44,918 bases of DNA from CAZMVY01 sp964617875. GTDB lineage: Bacteria > Planctomycetota > Phycisphaerae > UBA1845 > PWPN01. Under the pieces are notes generated by a model. The model was not told the origin of the DNA. It did not search any database and was given only the letters and a program-made list of their open reading frames with translations. Location: NCBI GenBank assembly GCA_964617875.1, contig CAZUAI010000047.1, positions 1-44,918 of the forward strand, read 5' to 3'. Both the position numbers and the translations under genes were made by a program. This document shows, piece after piece, positions 17,540-24,688 of the stretch (its first letter is position 1; every line of letters starts with the position of its first letter).

Positions 17540-18322
17540 TTACCGCAACGCCACCGACGTCCCGATCCCCGCATCGAAGAACGCCGCCGCACTGCCCCGA
17601 TTGACGGCAACCTCAAGCATCTGCGTGCTCCCAACCAAAGCAACCGGGCTGCCTACCTCCACGTCGCCGTATGTGGATTGAATAGGCCCCACCTCCCGAT
17701 CGCCGACAAAAGCGATCACCTTTCCCCGCCGGCTGGTCAGGCTCGCCACGTCCAATTGCGAAATGTTCGTAATCAGGTTTCCGAACCGGTCGAGGTACAG
17801 CACCTCGCCGGTCAACCCGCTGCTCTCACGGCGAACGTGCGGCAGATCCAGAACCTCCAACCGATCCGTCAGCGGCCCGAGGTCCGCGAGACGCACTCCC
17901 TTGGCGATATGCGCCGCAACGGGTGCCATCACGTCCCGTCCGTGAAACGTACGGCTCAGAGGCCCCGCGAAGTACTGCCGGTTCTCGATGACCCGCAATT
18001 CCTGAAGTTGCCCGTCCCGGTGCACGAACGAAAGGATCCCGTTGTCGGGCGCGATCGCGATCCGGTCGCTGTACCGCCCGACGAGAATGTGCCGGCCCGT
18101 CCCCACGCCCGGGTCCACGACCACGACGTGGATCGTGCCCGCCGGAAACCAGGACCAGATCTGCCGAAGAACGAACGCCGCCTGCACCACACCGTGCGGC
18201 GCGATATCGTGCGTGATGTCCACGATCGTCGTACGGGGCTCCACGCGGAGGATGGCGCCCTTCATGCAGGCCACGTAGTGGTCCTGCGTGCCGAAGTCGC
18301 TCGTGAGCGTGACGATTGCCAT
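17540..18322 (-). CDS. S-adenosyl-L-methionine hydrolase (adenosine-forming), DUF62 family
   Basis: 260 residues, full length for the family. The enzyme uses water (hydroxide) to split S-adenosylmethionine into adenosine and methionine; fluorinase and chlorinase are related. Motifs are in order: LTSDFGTQDHYV at the N-terminus, VVDPGVGTGRHILVG near 70, APDNGILSF near 91, FHGRDVMAPVAAH near 128, and LDRFGNLITNIS near 180, all hallmarks of the family. The ATG at 18322 is very near the start of the divergent glycosyltransferase gene. A -35/-10 pair at 18334-18362 would give a transcript with a leader of only a few bases. Likely cytoplasmic control of SAM level. Confidence 0.9.
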   Translation of the reverse strand: MAIVTLTSDFGTQDHYVACMKGAILRVEPRTTIVDITHDIAPHGVVQAAFVLRQIWSWFPAGTIHVVVVDPGVGTGRHILVGRYSDRIAIAPDNGILSFVHRDGQLQELRVIENRQYFAGPLSRTFHGRDVMAPVAAHIAKGVRLADLGPLTDRLEVLDLPHVRRESSGLTGEVLYLDRFGNLITNISQLDVASLTSRRGKVIAFVGDREVGPIQSTYGDVEVGSPVALVGSTQMLEVAVNRGSAAAFFDAGIGTSVALR

Positions 18323-18325
18323 GTT

Positions 18326-18354
18326 TTGACCGCACCATAATCGACATGTACAGT
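18326..18354 (+). promoter_or_regulatory. Promoter candidate for the GT-C gene
   Basis: Plus strand: TTGACC (18326-18331), 17-base spacer, TACAGT (18349-18354). It overlaps the opposing promoter candidate and the ATG at 18346, so if used, translation would start later (TTG 18364, GTG 18409 or ATG 18421). Confidence 0.4.
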
Positions 18355-18362
18355 GGCCGCAA
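18334..18362 (-). promoter_or_regulatory. Promoter candidate for the SAM hydrolase gene
   Basis: Minus strand: TTGCGG (18357-18362), 17-base spacer, TATGGT (18334-18339), 11 bases before the ATG at 18322. It faces the plus-strand candidate within the same 37 bases. Confidence 0.4.
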
Positions 18363-20049
18363 CTTGACGCAGAACACGACCATTCCGCTTCGCAACGCCC
18401 TCGGCTGGGTGGCGGCTGCGATGGCGATCGCGATCGGCCTCCGGGCGTACCTCCTCCGGGTCATGCCCGTCATCAGCCGCGACGGCGTGACCTTCATCGG
18501 CTACGCGCAGAACCTGCGGACCGATCCTCTCACCGAGATCCGCCGGCAGCGTCAGGCCCCGCTCTACCCGGCGATGATCGCCCTCGCGCACGGCCTGCTC
18601 GATCGTGTCGGCGTCGCGCACGGCGATGATGTGCGACGCTGGGTTCTGGCCGGCCAGACCGTTGCGGTCGCGGCAAGTCTCGCCTTGATCCCGGCCATGT
18701 ATCTCCTGGCAGGCGTGCTCTTCCACCGCCGGGTCGGCGTCGCCGCCGCCGCATGCACGGCCGTGCTCCCCGAGTTCTGCCGTTACGGCGTCGATGTCCT
18801 GTCGGACAGCCTGCACCTCGCCCTCTACGTCTCCGGACTGGCAGCCGGTCTGGCCGCCCTGACAGCCCGTCCCGGCCTTGCCGCGCCCCGTGCCGGATAC
18901 GCAACGATCCTGTCGCGATTCGCCTTGGCCGGCCTCCTGTCCGCTCTCGCATTCCTCGTGCGTCCGGAGGGCGGCGAGGTCGCCCTCGTCGTCTGCGCAG
19001 CCCTGTGCCTCTGGCGACCATGGCCGTGGAAGGCCAGACTCACCGGCATCGCGACATGCAGCCTGAGTTTCCTCGTGATCGCCGGCCCTTACATGCTCGC
19101 CACCGGCCACCTCATCCATAAGAAACCACCCGCCCGATTCCTCGCCGCCGAGACGCTCTCCCCCGTCCAACTCGCGGACGGCGTCGCGCCGCCCGTTTCC
19201 ATGACGCCCGCCGCCGCCGCCTTCACTTTCTCGCTTTCCCACTTTCCTGCTTCCCCCGCGTCGGCCTCCGCAATGCCGCTCTGGACCATCCCCCGGGCCC
19301 TGGGCAAGACCCTCCTCAACTGGGTCCGCTCGCTTCGGGTCATGTTCCTCCTCCCGGCGATCGCGTGGCTCGCCCTGCGCGGACGCCGACCCGAACCAAC
19401 CGACGCACGGCGCGTCGCCATGGCGGCATGGTGCCTGCACGCCGGCGTGTGTGTGCTCCTGATCCGCGCCTTCGACTACTGGGACCTGTTCAGCGTCCGG
19501 CACGTGCTCGTCCTGACCGCCCTGACGTTGCCATGGACGGCCGCCGGCCTCGTCGCCCTCGTGGATCTCCTGACGCACGTTCGGCCTTCGCCCCGGGCGA
19601 CCCGGCATGCCGCGGTCGCAATCGGCGCCGTACTCGTCGCGCCGACCCTGCCATGGCTCCTCCGGGCGCCAAACACCGACGACGCCTACATGCGTCGTGC
19701 GGGCGAATGGATCGCCGCTCACTACCCCAGGCCGCAACGCATCCTGACCGACCAGTGGCATGTCCCCTTCTACGCCCGCGGCACGCTCTGCGAGCGACGC
19801 GAGGGCACCGCGACGATCCGCTGGCCCGGAACCGCCGATCCCGCCGTACTCGTCGATTGGGTCCGCAGGGAACGCCCCGACCTCGTCGTTCTCGACGAGT
19901 TTCGCCTGCGACGGCGCAACCCGGCCTTCTTCGACGAACTGCCCCGGGCAGCCGCACGACAGGACATGTTTCGCCTTGTCTACCGAACGGAGGGCAAGAT
20001 CGACCCCAGGCGGCCCAGGCGGGCCCTGGTGTACGAAGTCGCACCGTGA
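18346..20049 (+). CDS. GT-C type membrane glycosyltransferase (ArnT/PMT-like, GT39/GT83 group)
   Basis: 567 residues from the ATG at 18346. Upstream ATG 18316 overlaps the divergent gene, and a promoter candidate suggests the start could be later. About ten hydrophobic segments fill the first 430 residues, followed by a soluble C-terminal domain. The first outer loop has VISRDGVTFIGYAQ and then RQRQAPLYPAMI, the pattern of polyprenyl-phosphate-sugar transferases that keep an acidic residue in loop 1 and a Q-x-P-L-YP motif. It would move a sugar from a lipid carrier to an outer-face acceptor, perhaps lipid A or a protein. A Ser/Phe/Pro-rich stretch coded by a pyrimidine-rich tract (about 19,200-19,270) interrupts one loop. 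Four bases before the end of the 5' side of the lepB leader; likely shares a transcript with lepB. Confidence 0.8.
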   Translation: MYSGRNLTQNTTIPLRNALGWVAAAMAIAIGLRAYLLRVMPVISRDGVTFIGYAQNLRTDPLTEIRRQRQAPLYPAMIALAHGLLDRVGVAHGDDVRRWVLAGQTVAVAASLALIPAMYLLAGVLFHRRVGVAAAACTAVLPEFCRYGVDVLSDSLHLALYVSGLAAGLAALTARPGLAAPRAGYATILSRFALAGLLSALAFLVRPEGGEVALVVCAALCLWRPWPWKARLTGIATCSLSFLVIAGPYMLATGHLIHKKPPARFLAAETLSPVQLADGVAPPVSMTPAAAAFTFSLSHFPASPASASAMPLWTIPRALGKTLLNWVRSLRVMFLLPAIAWLALRGRRPEPTDARRVAMAAWCLHAGVCVLLIRAFDYWDLFSVRHVLVLTALTLPWTAAGLVALVDLLTHVRPSPRATRHAAVAIGAVLVAPTLPWLLRAPNTDDAYMRRAGEWIAAHYPRPQRILTDQWHVPFYARGTLCERREGTATIRWPGTADPAVLVDWVRRERPDLVVLDEFRLRRRNPAFFDELPRAAARQDMFRLVYRTEGKIDPRRPRRALVYEVAP

Positions 20050-20100
20050 CGCTTGACGGCGCGCCCCACGGCGCGTACCGTTATGCGTCCCGTGCAGACA

Positions 20101-20123
20101 TCGCCGGCGCCGGGCGCCGGCGA
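20101..20123. repeat. Perfect 11-bp inverted repeat before signal peptidase gene
   Basis: TCGCCGGCGCC-G-GGCGCCGGCGA, 23 bases, ends 16 bases before the lepB start codon, partly next to its GGAG ribosome site. In RNA it could fold as a strong hairpin with a small loop and restrain translation; in DNA it is a protein-binding-type palindrome. Confidence 0.55.
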
Positions 20124-20139
20124 GCGTGGAGCGTGGATC

Positions 20140-21978
20140 ATGGCCGCCGACGCGAAAAAGACAATCACCCGGACCGACCCCTCGTCGTCCTCGACGACCC
20201 ACGAGGGCGTCCGCGACACCCTTGAATCCATCGTCGTCGCCTTCATCCTCGCCTTCGTCTTCCGCGCCTTCGTGGTCGAGGCATTCGTCATCCCCACCGG
20301 CTCGATGGCGGCCTCTCTCTACGGCGAGCACAACACCCACACCTGCACCGACTGCGGATACGAATACGCCTTCGGCCGCTCCCGCGACGACCGCCAGCGC
20401 CTCATGGCCCCCAGCGACCCGCTTTCCACCTGCCCCAACTGCGGCTTCCACTACCGGGTGAGCGACAGCGAGCGAGCGAATGTCGAGGCCGGCGACCGGA
20501 TTCTCGTCCTCAAGTGGCCCTTCGACATCGGCGGCAAGTATCTCGGTCCCCGCCGATGGGAACCCACCGTGTTCAAGGATCCCGCCGACGGCAAGACCAA
20601 CTTCATCAAGCGCCTCGTCGGCTGCCCCGGCGAGGTCCTCGAACTCATCGACGGCGATGTCTACACCGCGCCCCTCGCCGACCTCCAACGCACCGAGCCG
20701 GCCCTCGTTGCCAACCTCCGTGAGATCCGCCGGCACAACTACCGCCGCATGGAACTTCAGCAAGGCGAAGACCATCTCGGCGGCGTCGACAGCAAAATCC
20801 TTCGCGAACGCGCCGCCATCAACCAGGAACTCGCCTCCCTCCAGGAAAAGGTCATCCCCGTCCTGAACAAGCACCTGCGAATCCAACGCAAGACCCCGGA
20901 TCTCACGCGAGCCCAGCGCTCACTCTGGTTCGTCGTCTTCGACCAGGACTACCTGCCCTGGCAGCGGGCCGCCGGCGTCGGCTGGAAACCCGTCCTGCCC
21001 CCGGGCGCCCCTTCCGCCTGGGACACGTCCCAACGCACCGTCCGGTTCCTCGGCGCAGATCGTTCGTTGGAAGCCGTCCGCCTCGCCGGTCGCCCACCCC
21101 ACGACTGCTACGCCTACAACTTCGACGGCGACCGTCCGCGCGGCCGCCCCGCCGAGTTCGTCGCCGACCGCCGCCTTCGATGTCTCTTCACCCCGCTCGC
21201 CGGCGACGGTCGCTTTCAGATGCGCCTTACCAAGTACAACGACGAATTCGTCGCCGAACTCAGCCCCAACGAGGGCAAGGCCACCCTCACCATGGTCACC
21301 CGCCTCCCCGACGGCAAGACGCGCAGCACTCCCATCGGAACCAGGGCCCTTCCCCTCCCCTATGGAAAGCCCGTCGCCGTCGCCCTCACCAACGTCGATT
21401 ACCGCGTCTCGCTGACGATCGACGACCGCGAAATCCTCGCCACCAACGACGACGTCTATCGGCCCGACATTGCCTTCTTGCGTACACGCCCCTCCCCCGA
21501 CTCCGGCACCCCTGCCGCCCAGCAGGCCGAGCCCGTCGCTGAACTCGCCGCCGAGAGACTCGACCTCGAACTCCGTCACCTCGTCCTTGAGCGCGACGTC
21601 TACTACACCAACCCCTCCCTCACCGAACCGTTCAGCCAGGCATTCCCAAACCGCCGCAACCCCTTCTGCCTGGACACCGACAGAAGCGGCCGCGGCGGAA
21701 GCCCCGGCTGGGCCACCGAAGGAAACCCAATCCTCCTCGAGAAAGGCGAATACTTCATGCTCGGCGACAACAGCCCGGCCAGCAAGGACTCGCGCCTCTG
21801 GTGGGAGGTCGGGCCTCATCTCGCCAACCGTGGCCCCTCCTACCAGGTGGGCACCGTCCCGGAAGACCAATTGATCGGCCGCGCCTTCTTCGTCTACTGG
21901 CCCAGCGGCTTCCAGATCCCTGGACTCAGCCGCCTCAACCTGATTCCCAACGTCGGGCGAATGCGGTGGATACGATGA
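20140..21978 (+). CDS. lepB: Signal peptidase I with zinc ribbon and large insertion
   Basis: 612 residues from the ATG at 20140 (GGAG 8 bases before); an upstream in-frame ATG at 20053 lacks support. It cleaves signal peptides on the outer face of the inner membrane. One N-terminal TM (SIVVAFILAFVFRAFVVEAF) leads to IPTGSM with catalytic Ser55. The general base is Lys157 in FIKRLVGCPGE, and box E GDNSPASKDSR begins near 542. Unusual: two CxxC pairs (Cys69/72, Cys98/101) between Ser and Lys look like a zinc ribbon. About 385 residues separate Lys and box E, against about 127 in E. coli. The insert has a helical/coiled part (about 185-260) and a beta-sandwich-like part (about 310-460). No Arg or Lys is missing from the catalytic dyad, so it should be active. 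lptB follows 280 bases downstream. Confidence 0.93.
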   Translation: MAADAKKTITRTDPSSSSTTHEGVRDTLESIVVAFILAFVFRAFVVEAFVIPTGSMAASLYGEHNTHTCTDCGYEYAFGRSRDDRQRLMAPSDPLSTCPNCGFHYRVSDSERANVEAGDRILVLKWPFDIGGKYLGPRRWEPTVFKDPADGKTNFIKRLVGCPGEVLELIDGDVYTAPLADLQRTEPALVANLREIRRHNYRRMELQQGEDHLGGVDSKILRERAAINQELASLQEKVIPVLNKHLRIQRKTPDLTRAQRSLWFVVFDQDYLPWQRAAGVGWKPVLPPGAPSAWDTSQRTVRFLGADRSLEAVRLAGRPPHDCYAYNFDGDRPRGRPAEFVADRRLRCLFTPLAGDGRFQMRLTKYNDEFVAELSPNEGKATLTMVTRLPDGKTRSTPIGTRALPLPYGKPVAVALTNVDYRVSLTIDDREILATNDDVYRPDIAFLRTRPSPDSGTPAAQQAEPVAELAAERLDLELRHLVLERDVYYTNPSLTEPFSQAFPNRRNPFCLDTDRSGRGGSPGWATEGNPILLEKGEYFMLGDNSPASKDSRLWWEVGPHLANRGPSYQVGTVPEDQLIGRAFFVYWPSGFQIPGLSRLNLIPNVGRMRWIR

Positions 21979-21979
21979 G

Positions 21980-22242
21980 TTATTCACAAACACGACGGGC
22001 AATCAACGGGCCTGCCTGCGAGGCCGCGGAGACGAGTATCCGTCTATTCCCGCATCGAGACTCTCCCACGCCCAGCACGGGAATGGCCCACGGCCACAAT
22101 CCCTTGTCCCGGCTAGTGTTGCGATATCGATCCTGCGGCCGCTCGTACCGCCAGGTCGAATGGTATGGGGTTTTCTGCCCATCCATATCGGGCGGGCCGC
22201 CGCGGTTTAGGCGTCGTTTTGTCTGTCCACAACTTGTCCACG
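21980..22242 (+). promoter_or_regulatory. Three DnaA-box-like motifs between lepB and lptB
   Basis: TTATTCACA (21980-21988), CTGTCCACA (22223-22231) and TTGTCCACG (22234-22242) are all on the plus strand; the last two start 11 bases apart, one helix turn. They fit TTATNCACA or the high-GC form (T/C)(T/C)(A/G)TCCACA with at most one mismatch. They lie in the 280-base gap before lptB. The gap has no other gene. Confidence 0.4.
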
Positions 22243-22258
22243 GAGCCGCGCCAACACC

Positions 22259-23050
22259 GTGAGCCAGGCAGCAATCCAAAACACCCCGGTCCTGTTGGAA
22301 ACCCAAGGCCTGGTCAAGCGTTACGGCGGTCGGACGGTCGTTGACCATGTGAGCTTTACCGTCGCCCCCGGTGAGATCGTCGGCCTCCTTGGCCGCAACG
22401 GCGCCGGCAAGACCACCAGTTTCCGCATGACCATCGGCATGATCGACCCTAACGCTGGCCGGGTCTACTTCCGCGGCGAGGACGTCACGGCCCTGCCCAT
22501 GTACAAGCGCGCGCAACGCGGAATGGGATACCTCTCACAGGAACCGAGCGTCTTCCAGCGGCTTACGGTCGAGGAAAACCTGCTTGCAATCCTTGAAACC
22601 ATAAAGACCTACGGCCGCCGCGAGCGAAGGCAACGGGCGGAAGCCCTCATGAAGCAGTTCGGGATTCACGAACTTCGCTACCAACAGGCGCGGACCTTGT
22701 CCGGCGGCGAACGCCGCAAGCTCGAGATCGCCCGCGCCATGGTCACCAACCCGATGCTCATGCTCCTCGACGAACCCTTCAGCGGCGTAGACCCGATCGC
22801 CGTCGAGGAACTCCAGCGAGAAATCCGCCGCCTCCGCCAGGAACATGGCATCGCCATCCTCCTCACCGACCACAACGTGCGCGAGACCCTCTCCGTCACA
22901 GATCGCAGCTACATCATCTTCGAGGGCCGCGTCCTGAAGCAGGGCGCGCCGCGCGAATTGATCAACGACCCCCTCGTCCGCAAGACCTATCTCGGAAGCA
23001 CCTTCAAAGGCGACGAGTTCGACCAGCAAGACGGGTCCGAGCAGGGATAG
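22259..23050 (+). CDS. lptB: LPS export ABC transporter ATP-binding protein LptB
   Basis: 263 residues from a GTG start; no close Shine-Dalgarno sequence. Walker A GRNGAGKTT near 42, Q-loop in GYLSQEPSVF, signature LSGGERRKLEIARAM near 140, Walker B LMLLDEPFSGVDP, and switch His in LTDHNV. The GYLSQ.PSVF.RLTVEENLLAILE block and length match LptB better than branched-chain amino-acid ATPases. LptB powers LptFG extraction of lipopolysaccharide from the inner membrane, handing it to LptC/A. No lptA, lptC, lptF or lptG is beside it here. It converges with the next minus-strand cluster with a 7-base gap. The DnaA-like motifs sit in its promoter region. Confidence 0.92.
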   Translation: MSQAAIQNTPVLLETQGLVKRYGGRTVVDHVSFTVAPGEIVGLLGRNGAGKTTSFRMTIGMIDPNAGRVYFRGEDVTALPMYKRAQRGMGYLSQEPSVFQRLTVEENLLAILETIKTYGRRERRQRAEALMKQFGIHELRYQQARTLSGGERRKLEIARAMVTNPMLMLLDEPFSGVDPIAVEELQREIRRLRQEHGIAILLTDHNVRETLSVTDRSYIIFEGRVLKQGAPRELINDPLVRKTYLGSTFKGDEFDQQDGSEQG

Positions 23051-23057
23051 TGCCTGC

Positions 23058-23288
23058 TCACGCCAACAGCTCGTAGACGATCAGCAGCCCCACACCCACG
23101 GCAATCATTCCGACAACAATTGTCGCCCATAGGCCCAGCACCGCCACCGGAATGTCCCGCACCCGTTCGCACTTGACCGCCTTATAGACGACGCTGATGC
23201 ACAGGCAAAGCGGCAACAGGAGCAACAGGCGCTGGATGCCCGCCACCGGCATCGGATCCACGAACAGCGTCGCCAGCACATCCATCAT
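23058..23288 (-). CDS. Small two-helix membrane protein
   Basis: 76 residues with two hydrophobic helices (about 19-37 and 49-74: PLCLCISVVYKA, TIVVGMIAVGVGLLIVY). Its first ATG overlaps the stop of the upstream gene as ATGA (23285-23288), so translation is coupled. No family recognised; the position suggests it works with the upstream TM2-like protein. Confidence 0.75.
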   Translation of the reverse strand: MMDVLATLFVDPMPVAGIQRLLLLLPLCLCISVVYKAVKCERVRDIPVAVLGLWATIVVGMIAVGVGLLIVYELLA

Positions 23289-23791
23289 GCCGAGCCCCTC
23301 TCTGGCCGTGTCGTCCTCGCCGCCGCCGCTTCCACTACCTTCGGCCCACGGGCCAACACGTCAAGAATCACCAGGACGTTCAGCAGCCCGGCCACGCCCG
23401 TATACACAACCGCGATGTCATCCACCGGGTAGTAGGCCACATAGCGCGAGTACTCATACGGCGGCTTGTCCTCCAGCCGCTTCGAAAGCGCCACAACGGC
23501 CATGGCATGCACGCCGGTACACACCTGGGCCGCGAACCACGCCTGTCGCTCCGTCGGCTGAACGGTGGTCTTGATGCCCCCGATCGCCACGCCCGCCCAG
23601 AACGCCAACCCGATCGCCACCAGGATGATCACGCCCCGAGCGCGATGCCCGAGGTAAACGTGCCCAAGCCCCGGCACCAGCCAACTCAGCACGGCGGCGA
23701 CAACCCCGTTGACGGTCTGGTTCGAGGCGGGACTCTTGGAACGAGAAGCCAACGAGTGATCCTCAAATCGGGCAGGACTTGCTTGCGTCAC
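23285..23791 (-). CDS. TM2-like polytopic membrane protein (DUF6677-type, tentative)
   Basis: About 168 residues from a GTG at 23791, overlapping the zinc-ribbon gene by 29 bases. A TTG at 23752 has GAGG 8 bases before it and is a good alternative start. The core NGVVAAVLSWLVPGLGHVYLGHRARGV-type segment (shown in parts: LSWLVPGLGHVYLG) is the TM2-like pattern of a helix then a G-x-G-H-x-Y-L-G turn, followed by three more hydrophobic segments. I recall planctomycete proteins of this layout under DUF6677, but cannot confirm it. Middle gene of an overlapping three-gene unit; function unknown, inner membrane. Confidence 0.75.
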   Translation of the reverse strand: MTQASPARFEDHSLASRSKSPASNQTVNGVVAAVLSWLVPGLGHVYLGHRARGVIILVAIGLAFWAGVAIGGIKTTVQPTERQAWFAAQVCTGVHAMAVVALSKRLEDKPPYEYSRYVAYYPVDDIAVVYTGVAGLLNVLVILDVLARGPKVVEAAAARTTRPERGSA

Positions 23792-23990
23792 AACACCCCG
23801 AACAGGAGCGGGCTGCCGTCGCCTCGCACGGCTTCGGCGTTCCCTGGGGCGCCGCAAACACGCTCAGCTTGCGATCGACCCGAGTACCGCCGCACGACGG
23901 GCACCGCGGCACGGCCGTATCGCCCACGGAGCGGTGGAAGTGCTCAAATTCGCGATCACAGACACGACACGTGTACTCGTAAACCGGCAT
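23763..23990 (-). CDS. FmdB-family zinc ribbon protein
   Basis: 75 residues; ATG at 23990 with AGGAGG 11 bases before. MPVYEYTCRVC then CPSCGGT gives the paired CxxC zinc ribbon of the FmdB putative regulatory family, with the usual EFEHFHRS linker. The C-terminus is Cys-rich (CSGCCDASKSC). The family is widespread and small; its biochemical role is not settled. First gene of an overlapping unit with two membrane proteins. A promoter candidate lies at 24019-24047. Confidence 0.88.
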   Translation of the reverse strand: MPVYEYTCRVCDREFEHFHRSVGDTAVPRCPSCGGTRVDRKLSVFAAPQGTPKPCEATAARSCSGCCDASKSCPI

Positions 23991-24018
23991 ACCCGACTGA
24001 CCTCCTGCAACGAGGGGT

Positions 24019-24047
24019 AGTATAGATGGCCGTGCCCACGAACGCAA
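24019..24047 (-). promoter_or_regulatory. Promoter candidate for the zinc-ribbon gene cluster
   Basis: Minus strand: TTGCGT (24042-24047), 17-base spacer, TATACT (24019-24024). The expected start point is about 22 bases before the ATG at 23990, leaving room for the AGGAGG ribosome site. Confidence 0.55.
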
Positions 24048-24087
24048 AGACCGCTTCACGCCGGACCGAGGCCCGCGAATCCCTGGT

Positions 24088-24390
24088 TCAGGCCGACCGA
24101 AACTGAATGTGATTGGGTGGCACGATGGCGACGTGGGGCCCGACATACGCCCGTTCGCGCGTACACATCGCAAAGAGCGACGCCATCTCGAACATCAGCT
24201 CATCGAGTCGGCCGCCGTCCGACTCGCCCCACCAGTGTACGAGCTTGCCCTTGTGAAAGTAGGCGTGGGTCAGGCCCATCCGCACCCGAAGGCAGGGATC
24301 GGGCAGATCGTGCGGACGGCAGTACTCGAAGCTATAGGCCTTCTCCATGGCCCACCGAACGACCGGCTGATCGTGTTCATCCACGAACAT
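24088..24390 (-). CDS. Uncharacterised 100-residue protein
   Basis: 100 residues from the ATG at 24390, chosen because GAGGA lies 7 bases before it. The frame stays open up to 24708, but that part crosses a strongly structured non-coding element. The protein is compact, with mixed charge, several Trp/His (RWAMEKAYSFEYC, HAYFHKGKLVHWWGE) and a C-terminal VAIVPPNHIQFR. No signal peptide, TM or motif I recognise. Its leader holds a structured RNA candidate ending in a U-rich run about 45 bases before the start codon, so it may be under attenuation or riboswitch control. Confidence 0.6.
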   Translation of the reverse strand: MFVDEHDQPVVRWAMEKAYSFEYCRPHDLPDPCLRVRMGLTHAYFHKGKLVHWWGESDGGRLDELMFEMASLFAMCTRERAYVGPHVAIVPPNHIQFRSA

Positions 24391-24432
24391 GGCGTCTTCC
24401 TCGAGCCGCGACGTGCGAGATCCCGCCGGCAA

Positions 24433-24590
24433 CACAAAAGAGGCGGGCCCGGGGGCGAAGCCTCCTGGGGAAAGGGCTTCGAGCGAGGGAACCATCAAGC
24501 GCGGTCTGCAGTCCAAGCATGTCACTTGACAGTAGGGTTGCCAGGAGACTCGCCAAACATCTCTAACCCGGGCCCGCCCCAACCGGGCCA
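24433..24590 (-). ncRNA. Structured RNA candidate in the leader of the 100-residue gene
   Basis: A perfect 12-bp closing stem, GGCGGGCCCGGG (24442-24453) with CCCGGGCCCGCC (24567-24578), encloses further helices. CGAAGCC/GGCTTCG is at 24456-24462/24475-24481. GCGAG/CTCGC is at 24483-24487/24549-24553, continued by GG/CC and AACC/GGTT. TCAAG/CTTGA is at 24495-24499/24525-24529. On the minus strand the 3' arm is followed by UCUUUUGUG, terminator-like. The layout (closing stem, asymmetric bubble with a small side hairpin, long inner arm) could be a 6S-like RNA or a riboswitch/attenuator; I do not recognise the family. Confidence 0.4.
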
Positions 24591-24611
24591 ACTTCACCCG
24601 ATCGCAAAAGT

Positions 24612-24643
24612 GCATCGATGAAGCATCCTTTCTCCATCGATGC
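24612..24643. repeat. 9-bp inverted repeat
   Basis: GCATCGATG (24612-24620) and CATCGATGC (24635-24643), perfect arms, 14-base spacer. It lies just upstream of the structured element on the minus strand. Confidence 0.6.
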
Positions 24644-24653
24644 GGGTCGTTCA

Positions 24654-24688
24654 GAGACGGTTGTTGCCTGGGTCCGCCGAACCGTCTC
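24654..24688. repeat. 9-bp inverted repeat
   Basis: GAGACGGTT (24654-24662) and AACCGTCTC (24680-24688), perfect arms, 17-base loop. Third hairpin in a row within 250 bases. Confidence 0.6.

Noticed and set aside
21980..22242. Chromosomal replication origin
   Set aside because: Three DnaA-like boxes occur, but there is no dnaA, dnaN, gyrB or AT-rich unwinding region nearby.
24488..24556. Cobalamin riboswitch on the plus strand
   Set aside because: GGGAA and a B12-box-like GCCAGGAGACTCGCC are present (13 of 17 positions by eye), but the GGTG and CCCGC-ACTG core is missing and no B12-related gene follows. The minus-strand reading explains the U-rich end better.
24654..24688. A tRNA arm
   Set aside because: GGTTCG occurs within the loop context on the minus strand, but no acceptor stem, D-arm or anticodon arm can be placed around it.
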